Position numbers and translations under genes: made by a program. This document shows positions 46,865 to 59,169 of a stretch of DNA of 64,000 nucleotides, in pieces. The notes below the pieces were generated by a model. The model ran no database searches. It saw only the letters and a program-made list of their open reading frames with translations, and was not told the origin of the DNA. This DNA comes from Ailurus styani (taxonomy: Eukaryota > Chordata > Mammalia > Carnivora > Ailuridae): the NCBI GenBank assembly GCA_002007465.1, contig LNAC01000031.1:4295705-4359704 (forward strand), in the 5' to 3' direction. Each line of letters begins with the position of its first letter. The stretch's first letter is position 1.

Positions 46865-49195
46865 AAAATGTTTACAAAACAGAAAGGGTTAACACAGCTG
46901 AAGAACCGATGGGAGAAAGTGGAAGATGAAATGGTCCTCTAGATGGAAGGTCTCTTCCATGTGGGGGAGTTTGCTTTGCTCTGATAGAACCCACTGGCAA
47001 GGAACCTATTGCAGCCTGTGTGACATGCTGAGATGGTATCAGAGAGTTTCTGTTAGTACTTTGAATGACAGGCAGTATTTGGAATGAGTTGAAGGGAAGA
47101 AGGAAGGCCTTTATCTAGGTGCTCAGTGATAGGGGCCTGAAACAGTCCAGAGGTTTTCAAAATAGAGACTAAGAGCCTAATTTGAGGGAATCTGGGGCTG
47201 ACTGGTTGAAGATGAAGGTTCAGAACTGTGAAGCCACCTCTGTGTCATTTTTCTTTGGTGCCTGATATTAAAGCTTTCAACACATTTTATCATTCTTGGG
47301 AAAGTCTTCTCATTCCACCATCTCCTGTTTGCTCTGGATGAAGTCATACTAATTTAGGCCTTATCACTAGAGTATTTCTAAATAAAGCATCATCTGGAGC
47401 TGATGTCTAATCCTTTTCCCTAACTGCAATCCTTCTCTCTCTCTCTTTCTTATACATGACCAAAAGAGCTGCTTTCCCTGAAACACTTCTTTCAGCAACT
47501 CACTTTGTTATTCCAAAAATTAGAAGCCCCTTCAATTGTTTATCGTGTCAAAGGCAAGACGTAAAGGCCATCCCTGAGGGGGTAATAGAAGAGATTAGGG
47601 CAGGGTTATTTCACAGGGTGATAAACCTTTTGAAATCCTGATATCTAAAATTTAAATTACTGTCCTATTTATTCTGTAGTGTATAGAAGCTAAAACTGAA
47701 GACAAATTTTGAGGTCAAGGAAAGATTAGGCAGGGATGGCCAGGTCCAGTTCTCATCCTTTGTGTTGTGTTTCAAGTGTGAAAGAACTCTGTATATACAC
47801 AGAGAGACCTGCTCTTTGCTGACACAATATCCATTCCTATCTCCTTGCATTTCTGCTCAGGGCATTCCCTTTCCCTTGAGTTTTTCTTTTCAAAGTTGCT
47901 ACTAAGCTCCACTTTTCCATAAGCCCTTTGGCTTTTCTAATTATTTCTTCTAACCCATATTCTTCTCTCCTTTTTTAGAATTCTTACTGAACTTCCCCGT
48001 AGTCCTTAGCCTTGTATTTAATCATTCTCACATGTTCCTCAACTAACATGTGAACTCTGGCAGAAGGATTAGGCCCCCATCATACTCCTGAGTGTCCCAT
48101 AGCAGATGTGTGTGGAGCACAAGGTAGTAGAAGAACAGCATGGAAGAATAGGAGGATTGAGTCCTGGGTTCCTGGTTCTAGCTTAGTTATTAATGGCACA
48201 CATGCCTGCAGGGAATAGGCCTTGACTGTATTGTCTATGATTCAGAATTCTGTAATTCCAGCAGTGTATAATGGCAGAATATGGTTAGGCGTAAGGAAAA
48301 AGAGACTGTAAGTTAATTTAAGGTTGTGAGCCCAGAAAACCAAAAAGATAGAAGTATGCTTGCCAGAATAGTAGGAAAGAGGTGCCATTTTGGTTGAGGG
48401 AGGAGTAGGGAAGGGAAGTTAGTATAGTGTTTGCCAGTTTTGCTATCACTGAGTTTCTAACGCAAAATGTCCCTGCACAATGAAAAGTACTAGGCTGTGG
48501 AGAGAAGGGAGTTGAGGAATAGAGAAGAGATTCAAAGTCACCAAACAAGCAAAGTGAGCCTCCAGGAGGGTGTGGATGTAGAAAGAGCAAAGTGAAGGTC
48601 ACTAGCTTTTGAAATGAAAAGGCATGATAAAAGAGCTAAGAGGACTGGTGTCTCTGAGTGTAAGGAAGCTGTGATATCCCAGGAGAAGTAAACAATTTGA
48701 CAATTGAGAAAAGTTAGCATTTGTTTGACTAAGAAGAATTGATGAAATTGATAGAGAATTTCAAATTCCAGTGGTGAGCTGCAAAGAATCAGGGAGGAGA
48801 TTATAACCACTGCAAAGGAGTTTGGAAAAAGCATTCCCATAGAGAGAAACACGTTGGTGACTTTGGATATAGGAAATCATACCTGAGACTATGGTAGATA
48901 CTTATACCATTTTTTCTAAATACACAGCTCTATGACAAAATGTTAAAGTTATGGGGAGAACAAAGCTTGTTATTAAACAAAACATTCTTCTAGAAATTAT
49001 ATTCTCCTGGTGAAAATCTTATAAGAAAACTGGTAACCTATTTGATGCTCAGGTAGAGACTAACCTATGGTAAAATGTGAGAAACTGGAAAGCACAGTTC
49101 ATTATCAAATACTTTAATTTTCTATTTATAGTATGCTGTTAGAGTTTTGTAAAGTTCCTCTAATTATCTCTTCCCTCCCCTTAGCAAAACATACC
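46865..49195. other. Intron 1, nothing recognised
   Basis: No exon found. The frames at 48318-48852 (-) have no domain. A (CT)n run lies near 47433-47450. Confidence 0.4.
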
Positions 49196-49213
49196 AAGAA
49201 ACTAAGCAAAAAT

Positions 49214-49255
49214 AAAATCTTTAAAAATTATGTATATTCTTAGTATATTAAAAAA
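49214..49255 (+). repeat. 42-bp tail-like insertion with 18-bp TSD
   Basis: Perfect 18-bp direct repeats AAGAAACTAAGCAAAAAT at 49196-49213 and 49256-49273 flank an insert that begins AAAATCTTTAAAAA (the CAN-SINE 3' tail word) and ends in an A run. Between these is AT-rich filler. Confidence 0.65.
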
Positions 49256-49577
49256 AAGAAACTAAGCAAAAATATGTTTTTAAATGTGAAATTGAGTTAG
49301 TATACTAGTCATTTTTTTGCCAAATTGTGTCATTTTCAAAAACCTGACTACATTGCCACAATATACCTGTAGTTGTGTGATTCAGAGAAATGTCAGCAGT
49401 ATGACCTTGGTCGTTAAGTCATCTTAATATGATGATATGTAAACCTAGTTATATAATGAAAAGATATTTTCACAGACTATAGCACTGACCAGATGCACAG
49501 ATTTAAAGTTTAAACATTTAGTTCTGTCACACAGTAATGAAGATTAACCTTTTTGTTTCTTATGTTTCTTTCAATAG

Positions 49578-49625
49578 AATTTAATTCCTTTTCGACCTTC
49601 GATTCAGTTCCAAGGGCTCCAGGGG
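49578..49625 (+). CDS. ELL2: ELL2 coding exon 2 (residues 50-65)
   Basis: 48 bp encode NLIPFRPSIQFQGLQG, continuing exon 1 in phase 0. By recall this is identical to human ELL2 residues 50-65. The acceptor is a good pyrimidine tract ending CAATAG, and the donor is GGG|GTGAGTA. It continues the N-terminal ELL domain started in exon 1. The exon is very small and lies 16.6 kb from exon 1. Exon 3 (expected to start with LVK...) was looked for downstream and not found before the window end. Confidence 0.96.
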
Positions 49626-52600
49626 GTGAGTACTCTTGTTGATTCAGCAAAAAAATCTAATACTCGTCTTATATACTATTGTATTTAAACTCTTAAAATT
49701 TGTTTTCACTTGTGTCTCAATATAAGGTCACTCATATTTTGTGAACTTTATGACTAAATGTAAATTTCGGACACCTTAATACACTCAAATTATCTTTTCC
49801 TGATTTATTTAAAAAATAATTCCGATGTACTTATCGAAGAGTAGCTTTTCCACCAAATCATGAATAATTGCATTTTTTACCTTTTTTTGAAGTATAATAT
49901 ATGTCACAGTATTATGAGAATTTTTTTTTTTTTACCACAATTAAGCAATAAGGAATTGTAAACTTAGGTCAAGTTATGATTATGTGATTGTTGGTACTAT
50001 TGATGAACTTTTGCTGTCTGTAGACTTAATTTCTTTGATTGTACATACTAAGAAATGTGTAAATGGAAAATTGAGTTTTTCCAGTACACAATAAACATTG
50101 TGTCTTATTGCTGCATTTAAAAGCATAATAAATGATAAACTCCCAATAAAATATACCTATGAATTCTGTGTTTAAAATAGATGATAAACTTCATAGGAGT
50201 AGTGTCAGAATTATTTTTAAATTATTACTTTTTTTATTAATAGAAAGTCTTAATCATTCCTTCCCTTAATATGCATTTCTGAATTTGTGTCTATATATTG
50301 ACTGTAGTGTGGAGATTTGGAATATCTGTAAATGGATTTTAGAGCTCTAGGAAAAAAGGCAAGCTGAGGGAGGGAGATCATATTCCTGCTTAATATAAAT
50401 CTACATTTGTGAAACTTTGTTTATTATGTCACAAAATGTAAAAATTCAATGTAAATCAATACAGCCTTTCTAAACTTTATAACTTGAAAACATTTCAAGA
50501 GTGAAGAGTTTAATTATATCATTCAATACCAGCTAAGAGTACTTCTAAATAATGCTAACTTGAAGGAGATGTTAGTGTGTGAATGTCAGAGCTCTGCTTC
50601 TACATGATAGCTTTACAATGAAGTCTTTTTTTTTTTTCTTCCCTAGTAACTGGGTGTTTATGAATGGGATCCTAATTGCAGCAAGCATCCTCCTGCATTT
50701 TGTTCTATCGCTTTTTATGTAGTCTTTAGCACCTCCTGGCACCATTTTTGAGGTATTAGTTTTGGTTATTTACATAAGGCTTTTTAAGTTTTCTCACAAA
50801 ATTTAATGGCATCAATAATCTCTGAAAGGATGTTCCAGAGGCAAGCCTGAGTCTGTGAACCCTGGAGGGCTCCAAGGATTTTCAGTAAAGGGTTATCAGA
50901 GATGAGAATTCAAGAGCAGAGTAAGGTTTGAGCTGCTTTTCCCTCACTAGCAGCTGTTACCTTGTTTGGGATCTGCCTCTTCCCTTAATTTTCTCTTTTC
51001 CTAGTTAGGACATAAAGGTAGGGAAATACAAGAGAAGAACATTTTCTTAGGAGGTACCAAGTTAGACTGAATAATTGGAAACCAACATGTACAGGCTTCC
51101 AAATTCTTGATTCAGACACATGCAGCTTTTAGCAGGCTTAGAAAGAATATGGTTTTCTCTGGCACACCTTTTGCCCCAAAAAGGCCCCAGGCACCATTGC
51201 AAAGCTGGCAGTTGATACTTAAGACCTTGGAAGTTCTTTTCTCAATTCTACCTACCTCCCCCAGGCTTTCCTGTGTCCTGGGTCCAGGCTTCCTCAGTTT
51301 ATCTTTGCAAGCTTCTTTCTCTCTTCCTACTTCATTCCTTGTCTGGGCGTAGTTCACTGATAAAGATAACTTAGATGTAAATGACTGATAGGTTTAAATC
51401 TTAATGGGTGTTTGAATTTTAACAGATAAGCTTTTTTAACCCAAAGGAATGATTATTGGTTTAGTAGAGTGGGAGGAGGGGCAGGAGGCTGTAGACTGAG
51501 AGCAATGGAATACATGGCCCTACCTTGCTTACTTTGCTTTCTGTCTCCTCTACCCCTCCGCTCCCACCCCCACCCGCAGCCCCCTTTTTATTATTCTAAC
51601 TGAGAACAAAATATATGGACTCAGCATTGTTTCAGAGCCTGCAGCTGCATTCCATCCACCCTTCCCCCCCTTCTCTTTGCAGAGCTCTCACCAGCCCTTT
51701 GGGACTTAGTAAAAACAAAGAGTCATTACAGGGGAGAGAGTGGGTTGGCACAGCCTACAGGGAATACGCAGAGCCACAAATGTGAGGGTCTTCTGTACAG
51801 TGCTCCTCTGTTACTCTCGAGAGCCATGATAATTTAACATTGCCTTGCTGATTGCTGTAAAAGCCCTAAAGAAGTATGCTTACAGTTTTCCTGTGTGGAA
51901 AATATTCAGGACTTTTAAGAAGGCTTTTTAAAGGCTTAAATTTAGATTTCCCACAAAAGTTAGTTTTTCTTAATAAGAAATTTTAATACACTGTTTCAGA
52001 AATTTTGAAAGTTTTTCTTGGTAGGATTTGGGAAATCTAACAAATTCACAGTCTTTTTACATCAAATGTCATTTAAAAATAGACTATCATGATAGTGTCA
52101 TATATAGGCATATTTGAAACATAACTAAAGTACTGTTAAAATATCATTTCAAAAGTGACCATTAAGAGACTGTTAAGAGTATTTCGCTTCCCTGATGCTA
52201 AGCACTGCGTGTTATTGCTGTTTCTTGTTACTAATTATAGGATTTTTCTTGCTTCAGTAATGTCTTTAGAAGGTCAGAGTTTGGGTCTTGGCAGGTTAGC
52301 TTTTACGCTTATATACTTTTGTGCCTGAACATGTTAGGTTGAAGTTTTCCTCTAAAGAAATGCAGCCTGGAACATTAAACAAACTATAGCAGTATGCTGT
52401 TAACGAGTGAAATTGCTGAGAACCATTGACTACCTAGATTTTTATCGTTGCAGTTGACCTGCAGCTTTTATTGCATATAAAAAAATGTAAATTGGGTCTT
52501 TCACATTCCTGCTCACCCCTTTTCCTTAGTGGAAGATGGTGCTCAGTAAATGGAATGGTCATTAAAGGCATTTTCTGGAATCAGAAAGATGAGGAAATAT

Positions 52601-53319
52601 CTTTGGGAGCAGTTGAGTATGATTTCTAAACTTGTGAATATTAGGAGCTGAATGAATCAGCCAAAAATGCCTTGTGGATTCTCAAGGGTCAACCAGTTAT
52701 CCTCACAGTTCTAATCACATCTGGGATACTCATAACTAAAGGTTTATTGGGATTATAAATTTCTGTGGATCATTCTAATTGACTGAAAATTTAGCTGGTC
52801 AGATTCACACGGCCTACAGTAATGAGGTGTTTGGATTACAGTGTTCAGAGGGGTGTATTGGTATAATGCACCTGGTTTTCAGAAGTTGTCTCTTGATTGT
52901 CAGGTCAACTTCACACAAATCACTCGTATATTTGTAGAAATATAATTCTGTCTCTTTTATTTTAACTGAATACTGAAAATGTAGCAGGTGAAAATTTTCC
53001 AAAAATATGTGTTCCGGTAAAATTTTTAAAACTACACTCTCTATTTTTATGTTTGTTGAAGGCTTCTTGTCTAAAGACACAATAGAGACAGAAATGTAAT
53101 TACAGTCTATGTTTTCACACTACCAGTGGAACGTTCTCCTCAGTATACTGTACAGCTTGGAAAAGAGAGGAACTGGAAGCAACTGAACTCATTGTTTTCA
53201 AGTAATGGCAGTTGTTACTGATGCAGTTGTCTACTGACCTAATTATTCTTTACAATAAATTATAAACAGGTGCCTTAGCAGTTGGTGTGCTAATAGGTTT
53301 GTTGTTGTATTTGTTTCTT

Positions 53320-53440
53320 ATTTATTGCACAAACATTCTTTTAATCCTTACTGGTGTCAAGTGCTTAGTGTGCAGATACAGGGATGTGTAAGACATGGGT
53401 TCTGTCCTCAGGGAACTCAGTCTGACAAACACATACAGAC
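53320..53440 (-). mobile_element. LINE-2 3' end fragment
   Basis: TATTGCACAAACATTCTTTT, GGTGTCAAGTGCTTAGTGTG, ATACAGGGATGTGTAAGACA and TCTGTCCTCAGGGAACTCAG are reverse-complement L2 3'-end text. Confidence 0.6.
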
Positions 53441-53568
53441 TAGAACTACAGGAAAGAATTAATAATGTAGGACTTATCCAGAACTCACCACTCAGAATTT
53501 CTGTGTACACGGCACTGTCAGGAACAAGGCTTATATGTATATTTCTGATTGGTATGAATCAGCATTTT

Positions 53569-53741
53569 TTCCCCCAAGATTTTATTTATTTATTTATCAG
53601 AGAGAGAGAGCACAAGCAGGGGGAGCTGCAGGCAGAGGGAAAAGCAGGCTCACTGCTGAACAGGGAGCCCTGTGCCCCTATGCGGGACTGGATCCCAGGA
53701 CCCTGGCAGACCCTTAACCAACTGAGCCACCCAGACGTCCC
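53569..53741 (-). repeat. CAN-SINE, first of two in one target site
   Basis: AAGATTTTATTTATTTATTT tail side, GA body, AACTGAGCCACCCAGACGTC head. Flanked by perfect 16-bp TATGAATCAGCATTTT at 53553-53568 and 53742-53757. Confidence 0.95.
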
Positions 53742-53757
53742 TATGAATCAGCATTTT

Positions 53758-53971
53758 ACCTTATTTTATTTTATTTTATTTATTTATTATTTAAGATTTT
53801 AGTCATTTGTCGGAGAGAGAGAGAGCGCACAAGCAGGGGGAGGGGCAGGCAGAGGGAGAAACAGGCTCCCTGCTGAGCAGGAAGCCTGATACAGGTCTGG
53901 ATTCCAGGACCCTGAGATCATGACCTGAGCCAAAGGCAGGTGCTTAACTGACTGAGCCACCCAGGCCTCCC
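53758..53971 (-). repeat. CAN-SINE, second of two in one target site
   Basis: (ATTTT)n tail side, GGAGAGAGAGAGAGCGCACA body, GACTGAGCCACCCAGGCCTC head. Its right flank is a third copy, TGAATCAGCATTT at 53972-53984. The shared left copy is 53742-53757. Confidence 0.95.
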
Positions 53972-53984
53972 TGAATCAGCATTT

Positions 53985-55890
53985 CAAACAAAGATGTCAG
54001 TGAGTGCAAAATATGTCCTGGTGATAGATAAGTAAAATTCCTGAAGGCCTATTAAAATCTGTATACACATACACAAAAAGGTAAATCTGTGGTATCATTC
54101 AGATAAAAACTGAAATGGCAAGGTTTTCAACAGCAAATAATGGCCACATCTGCAGGCCTTTGCAGAGTGCACTTGCCTGCAGCCTCAGGGACTCGTGTCC
54201 AGAGAATGAGTGTCCCAGGGCAGTGAGAAATAATGTTAACTTTGTCACAGTAAATGCAATTCCAACCAGACCTCAGTATTTATGAGAATGTTGTTCCAAA
54301 ATTTTCTAATTTAATTGCCTACTTCAGACTCAGCAGTCCCAGAGGCTTTAGAAAATAGAAGTTAGTCTGGCATATATAATTTAGAAATTATTTTTAAGAA
54401 GAGGACTGAAAATAGAAAATATTTTCTCTAAGTACCACGTAGCATCTCCTGTAAAATAGTGAGTCACACGTGCTTTTCCAGGAATGAACAAGGAATAACC
54501 AGCCAAACAGGTTTTAAATGTATGTCTTCCAAAAGGCACTGTGACCTTCTGAAGATTAAATCAGCATTTAACTGCTTACTTTAAAGGCTTGAATAATGCT
54601 ATAAAACCTTTACAGTAGAGTCATTAACTAAAAAGAACAGAAGGTTGCATTTTTCTTGTAAGTATTCAGAAGTATTTTGTCAGTGCGTATTTTCCTTTGC
54701 AGGGTTGGGGAGAAGATCAGGTCTGAAATACTAAAGTATATAGTATTTGAAATTAGTAGGCAATTTCAATCCACCTACAGATGCTTTCTGCAGACTACCT
54801 TCTTTAACCTACTTGATACCTGGGAAGCAAAGATAACTATCCGTTTGAAACAATAGCAGAGATAAAAATAAATCCCCAACACTGCCATTCCTTCATAGAT
54901 GATATGCCTGTACTCTGCTTTCCCCTGCTCTTTTTGGTTTGGCTAGCCCACTGATTTTGCCAATGGTTGTATTTAGTCAGTCTGCTCAAAGGTTACTGAC
55001 TACTAACAGCTACCTTTATACATTCATCTCTGAATATAATTAATACTAGAAAGATGTTAGAATTTTATCTTTCTGTAATGGCAGTTCTGTTTTAATTTTT
55101 TTAATATTACAGTGGTTAACATGTATAGATACCATTTTAATATTTGCATTGAATCATAACTCTTTAACCATGTGTTAATTTACTAAGGCGTCAATACAGT
55201 AATGGCCCAAGACAATTAATCGCCTAATTTGAAAGAAATATTTAACTATTAATATATGTCTAAGATTACATTATATGTAACATATTATAATTTCATATAT
55301 CTATAGTATATAACATATTATATATATATATAAAATGAAGCTCATTTGGCCAGGAGTATGGGCTGACATTGTAGAAACTCATTTTATCTCAAACAATAAT
55401 TGAATCATAGTTTGAAGCTATTGTAAAGTGACCAATTGGTCCATTTTATGCTGCCATACCCCTCTGCCCTCCTTTTCTTCTGGGTAAGAACTAGCAGTGG
55501 TGTTTCTAAAGAAGGGGAGCAATGAGCTAAATTCACCATCCATTGTTTCACACCTTGGCTAGGTAACATGACAGGCACCAGGGGACCAGGCCCCCTCTCC
55601 TGTCCTGGAAGAGTACAGAAGGGCAGAGGGTGGGAGGATGACTTTGTGTTTGTGATGCCTACGGAAACTATCTTAGAGACTTGCTGAGCACACCTTCACA
55701 TAGATTCAGTATGGGGTACAAAGGACAAGCCTCCCAAAGTATGATCACAAACAGGAACTGATGGCATTCTGCTCTGCCCTTCATCCACCACACTGAAGTC
55801 ACTTTGTAAGGCAGCAGTTGGAACTGTGATTGAAATCTGAAGCAGCCACAAATGCCATAAATTGCATTCTTAGCAGTGAGTTAAGCTTAC
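53985..55890. other. Intron 2, nothing recognised
   Basis: AT-rich, with a (TA)n run at about 55318-55331. No exon or named repeat seen. Confidence 0.45.
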
Positions 55891-55995
55891 TGTCTACATT
55901 CAACAAGCATTTATGAATACTCATTGTGTACCATGCACCATGGTTGACACTGTATAGACAAAGGTAAATAGGACTTTGAAGTGCCAGCTCTTGTT
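55890..55995 (-). mobile_element. LINE-2 3' end fragment
   Basis: ATTCAACAAGCATTTATGAA, CTCATTGTGTACCATGCACC and TATAGACAAAGGTAAATAGG are reverse-complement L2 terminus text. Confidence 0.65.
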
Positions 55996-56276
55996 CCTAA
56001 CTGACAGTATCTATTTGTCAATAAAATCTGCCACTGATGGCTTTGCCTTTTTGTTTCCCACCAAAAACTGAAACTTGTGAAATTGAGTCACCTGTGTTAC
56101 AGAAATTGTCACTTTAATAGCACTCGCTTATTTAAGCGTGGAAAATAATCCTGTACCGTTCTATAGTACTTTACCATGAGCATTACTTAAGTATCTTTTG
56201 ACCTCTGACTATGTCAAGACACTCTTCTAGGCACATAAGATGAACTTATGAAGAGCTTTATTGAAAAGAAAAATTG

Positions 56277-56478
56277 TGGGGCACCTGGATGGCTCAGTGG
56301 GTTAAAGCCTCTGCCTTCAGCTCAGGTCATGATCTCAGGGTCTTGGGATCGAGCCCCGCATCGGGCTCTCTGCTCAGCAGGGAGCCTGCTTCCTCCTCTC
56401 TCTCTGCCTGCCTCTCTGCCTACTTGTGATCTCTCTCTCCCTCTGTCAAATAAATAAAATCTTTTTTAAAAAAAGAGA
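56277..56478 (+). repeat. CAN-SINE
   Basis: GGGGCACCTGGATGGCTCAG head, full CT-rich body and AAATAAAATCTTTTTTAAA tail. Flanks GAAAAGAAAAATTG (56263-56276) and GAAAGAAAAGTTG (56479-56491) form an imperfect TSD. Confidence 0.95.
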
Positions 56479-56499
56479 GAAAGAAAAGTTGAAATTTAA

Positions 56500-57185
56500 A
56501 TAAGCAGGAAAAACCATTTTGCAGAATATGTCAAAGCCCTAGATTTTATTTCAAACAATATTTTGAAATTTTCTTTTTAACATTTAATGTCTTTGGAATT
56601 GGAATACATCTCATTATAAAGGGCATCTTAGTATTGTATCATAGTTGGTCAGCATTTTATATTATGCAGTGATACATAAAATCATAGTCTTACAATTGCT
56701 GGCCCCTTAGAGTCAATGAATTACAGCAGTGCAGTGAAAGTATTTAGACCGTCTGTGTGTTCTGTGATAAGATTTTATCTGAACAAAATCTTTTCAAAAG
56801 TTTTCTTCCTGACCCCACCCTTGACTAGCTTGCTTGGTTAGCTCCATATGTTAGATAATCTGGGAGAATTTACAGGGAAGGTATATTTTTATAACCATTC
56901 TTGAATTGTGATCTAACTGGAAGGAATAAAAGTATGAAATTATAATGTTCTCAAATTTGTTTTTAAGCTAAAACCTTTACTTATAAAAGTAACTTGTTTG
57001 GAAAACAAGTTTAGAAGAGTTTTATGCACTTAAAGACTTCCAAAGTCCACAGACATGTCTTGAGGCTAATGAATTTGCCCTTATCAGACTAAGAATTCTC
57101 AAATCTCTCTACCTGGTCTTATAATTTATACTGTATTTAGCATAAAGGTACAGTTATCTATTCAATTATTTTGTTGATAGATTCC
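56500..57185. other. Intron 2, nothing recognised
   Basis: No exon or named repeat seen. Confidence 0.45.
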
Positions 57186-57189
57186 AGTT

Positions 57190-57650
57190 ACTTTTCAATG
57201 ATTATAGCTAAAATTAACTGAATATTTATTACATGCTCAGAACTCTATACTAAGCACTTTATACATATCATTCTTATTTAATCCTCACAGGAATGCTGTG
57301 AAGCAGATACTCCCGTTTTGCTGATGTTTATACATAACATGGCTCTGAAGTTAGTTGGGTTTTTTTTTAAGATTTTATTTATTTATTTGACAGAGAGAGA
57401 GAGAGATCACAAGTAGGCAGAGAGTTAAGCAGAGGGAGAGGGGGAAGCAGGTTCCCCTCTGTGCAGAGAGCCCAATGCAGGGCTGGATCCCAGGACCCCA
57501 AGATCACGACCTGAGCTGAAGGCAGAGGCCCAACCCACTGAGCCACCCAGTTGCCCCTGAAGTTAGTTTTTGAAGCTCACACAGTCAGTGAGTAAAGGAG
57601 CCTACAGTCCACTCTAGCATCTGATTTCAGAGCCTGTTCTCATCACTACA
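57190..57650 (+). repeat. MIR SINE split by a CAN-SINE
   Basis: TGAATATTTATTACATGCTC, CTAAGCACTTTATACATATC, TTTAATCCTCACAGGAATGC, then beyond the inserted SINE GAAGCTCACACAGTCAGTGA and CAGAGCCTGTTCTCATCAC. MIR order on the + strand. The CAN-SINE at 57357-57556 inserted into it. Confidence 0.8.
57357..57556 (-). repeat. CAN-SINE nested in MIR
   Basis: AAGATTTTATTTATTTATTT tail side, TCACAAGTAGGCAGAGAG body, CACTGAGCCACCCAGTTGCC head. The TSD CTGAAGTTAGTT lies at 57345-57356 and 57557-57568, perfect. Confidence 0.96.
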
Positions 57651-57749
57651 GTGATGATCCCCACCTGCCTATAATAAATGTTCAGTAAGCATTTTACTTG
57701 TTCTCACATTCATGTAAGTATCTCTTGAGTTCCTCTCCCACTAGCAAGA

Positions 57750-58940
57750 GGAAGAGCAACAGTTAGGAAGGTCTCAGAGAACTAATGTTTGAACTGGGCT
57801 TTGAAGATTACCAGGAGTTAGCTGATCAAAAGAGGAAGAAAATGCTTTTCAGTCCCATTGTTCAGCATGAGCAATGTGGAAAGCAGGTTTGTCAAATGTT
57901 ACCACCTTCTTTTTTTTTTTTTTTTTAAAGATTTTATTTATTCATTTGACACAGAGAGAGAGATTACAAGTAGGCAGAGAGGCAGGCAGAGAGAGAGGAG
58001 AGAGGAGGAAGCAGGCTCCCTGCTGAGCAGAGAGCCTGATGTGGGCCTCGATCCCAGGACCCTGGGATCATGACCTGAGCCACCCAGGCGCCCAAATGTT
58101 ACCACCTTCTTAGTGAATTTGAATTTCACCTTGGAGATCAATACTTCTTATTTATTAAAATTTTCCCAGGTGTCTGTGATGAGGTCTGGAAAGCACAACT
58201 TTAAAATACTTTCCCCTAGGCTTGCTTATGATAGCTAGGTTTGCTATAATTAGGAACATTATAAGAATATGCAGATATATAGATATATAGGTGTGTATAC
58301 GTTCTGTTCTCAGGAGAAGGTCCACAACTTTCATTATTTTCTGGGTGGTACCTATTGCAGTAGGTACATTCAAACATATTTAGAAATAATTCATGGTAAG
58401 AAAAAACATTTCATATCGTGACCTTTACACTATAGGTATATACATTCACCCAGCTTAAACCGGAAGTTTCACAGCACAATATTGTTTCTTCATCAGTAGA
58501 GTCTGATATATTCTATTTCATTTTAAAGAATTCTGGTCATAATCCACTAAATTAATGTCATGACCTTCCAGTGGATCAAGTCTATGGTTTTAAAAAGCAC
58601 TGCAGGAAATTATCGTCTATTCAAAAAATTTTAGCCAGGGAGTCGTGGTCAGATTTGCATTTTAACATGCTTACCAGGAGCTCCCCTAGCTTAGTTATTC
58701 ATTTTATATTGGAAGGAAGAAAAGAGTCAAAGATGGCTCCATATTTATGATGAGTATTTGATTGGATGGTGGAGCTATTACACAAATGCGAGATAGATGG
58801 AAAAACACACTGAGGCAAGAGGCATGGGGTGTGTTTTGTTTGGGACATGCTGTACATGAAGTATTCAGGTAATACTCCATATCTCATTCTGTCAGGATGG
58901 AGCTGGCTGGGTGGCTGGTGTGAAAAGACATTTCTCAAAA
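57750..58940 (-). mobile_element. Probable LINE-2 remnants, interrupted by a SINE
   Basis: TTTGAACTGGGCTTTGAAGA at 57787 and AAAGAGTCAAAGATGGCTCC at 58721 resemble reverse-complement L2 3' and ORF2 text. Highly diverged, with weak support between these anchors. Confidence 0.4.
57912..58093 (-). repeat. CAN-SINE with internal deletion and 18-bp TSD
   Basis: Poly-T, AAAGATTTTATTTATTCATT, GA body, then GATCATGACCTGAGCCACCC directly joined to AGGCGCCC. The usual stretch of about 30 bp between two GAGCC words is absent. The TSD AAATGTTACCACCTTCTT lies at 57894-57911 and 58094-58111, perfect. Confidence 0.96.
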
Positions 58941-58957
58941 TGAAAGAAAGAGGGGGG

Positions 58958-59161
58958 TTTTTTTTTTTTTTTTTTTTTTTTTAGAGAGAATGTGAGCAGG
59001 GTGAAGTTGGGGAAGGGGAGTGGGAGAGAAAGAATCTCAAGGAGACTCCCCACCAAGTGCAGAGCCCCACACAGGACTTGAATTCACGATTGACCTTGAG
59101 ATCATGACCTGAGCCAAAATCAAGAATCAGGCATTTAACCGGCTGAGCCACCTAGTTGCCC
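58958..59161 (-). repeat. CAN-SINE with 25-T tail
   Basis: T25 at 58958-58982, GAGCAGGGTGAAGTTGGGG body, GCTGAGCCACCTAGTTGCCC head. No convincing TSD seen. The long T run contrasts with the diverged body and may have re-expanded. Confidence 0.85.
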
Positions 59162-59169
59162 TGAAAAAG

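Larger units (their letters stand above)
32967..49577 (+). other. ELL2: ELL2 intron 1 (16.6 kb)
   Basis: Bounded by GTGAGC at 32967 and TTTCTTTCAATAG at 49577. A branch-point candidate TTAAC has its A at 49547, 30 nt before the exon. The first half has few repeats; the second half carries SINEs and L2 copies listed separately. No alternative coding exon was recognised. Confidence 0.93.

Noticed and set aside
53395..53802. 135-codon plus-strand open frame
   Set aside because: It runs from an L2 fragment through a CAN-SINE and its TSD; there is no protein-like signal.
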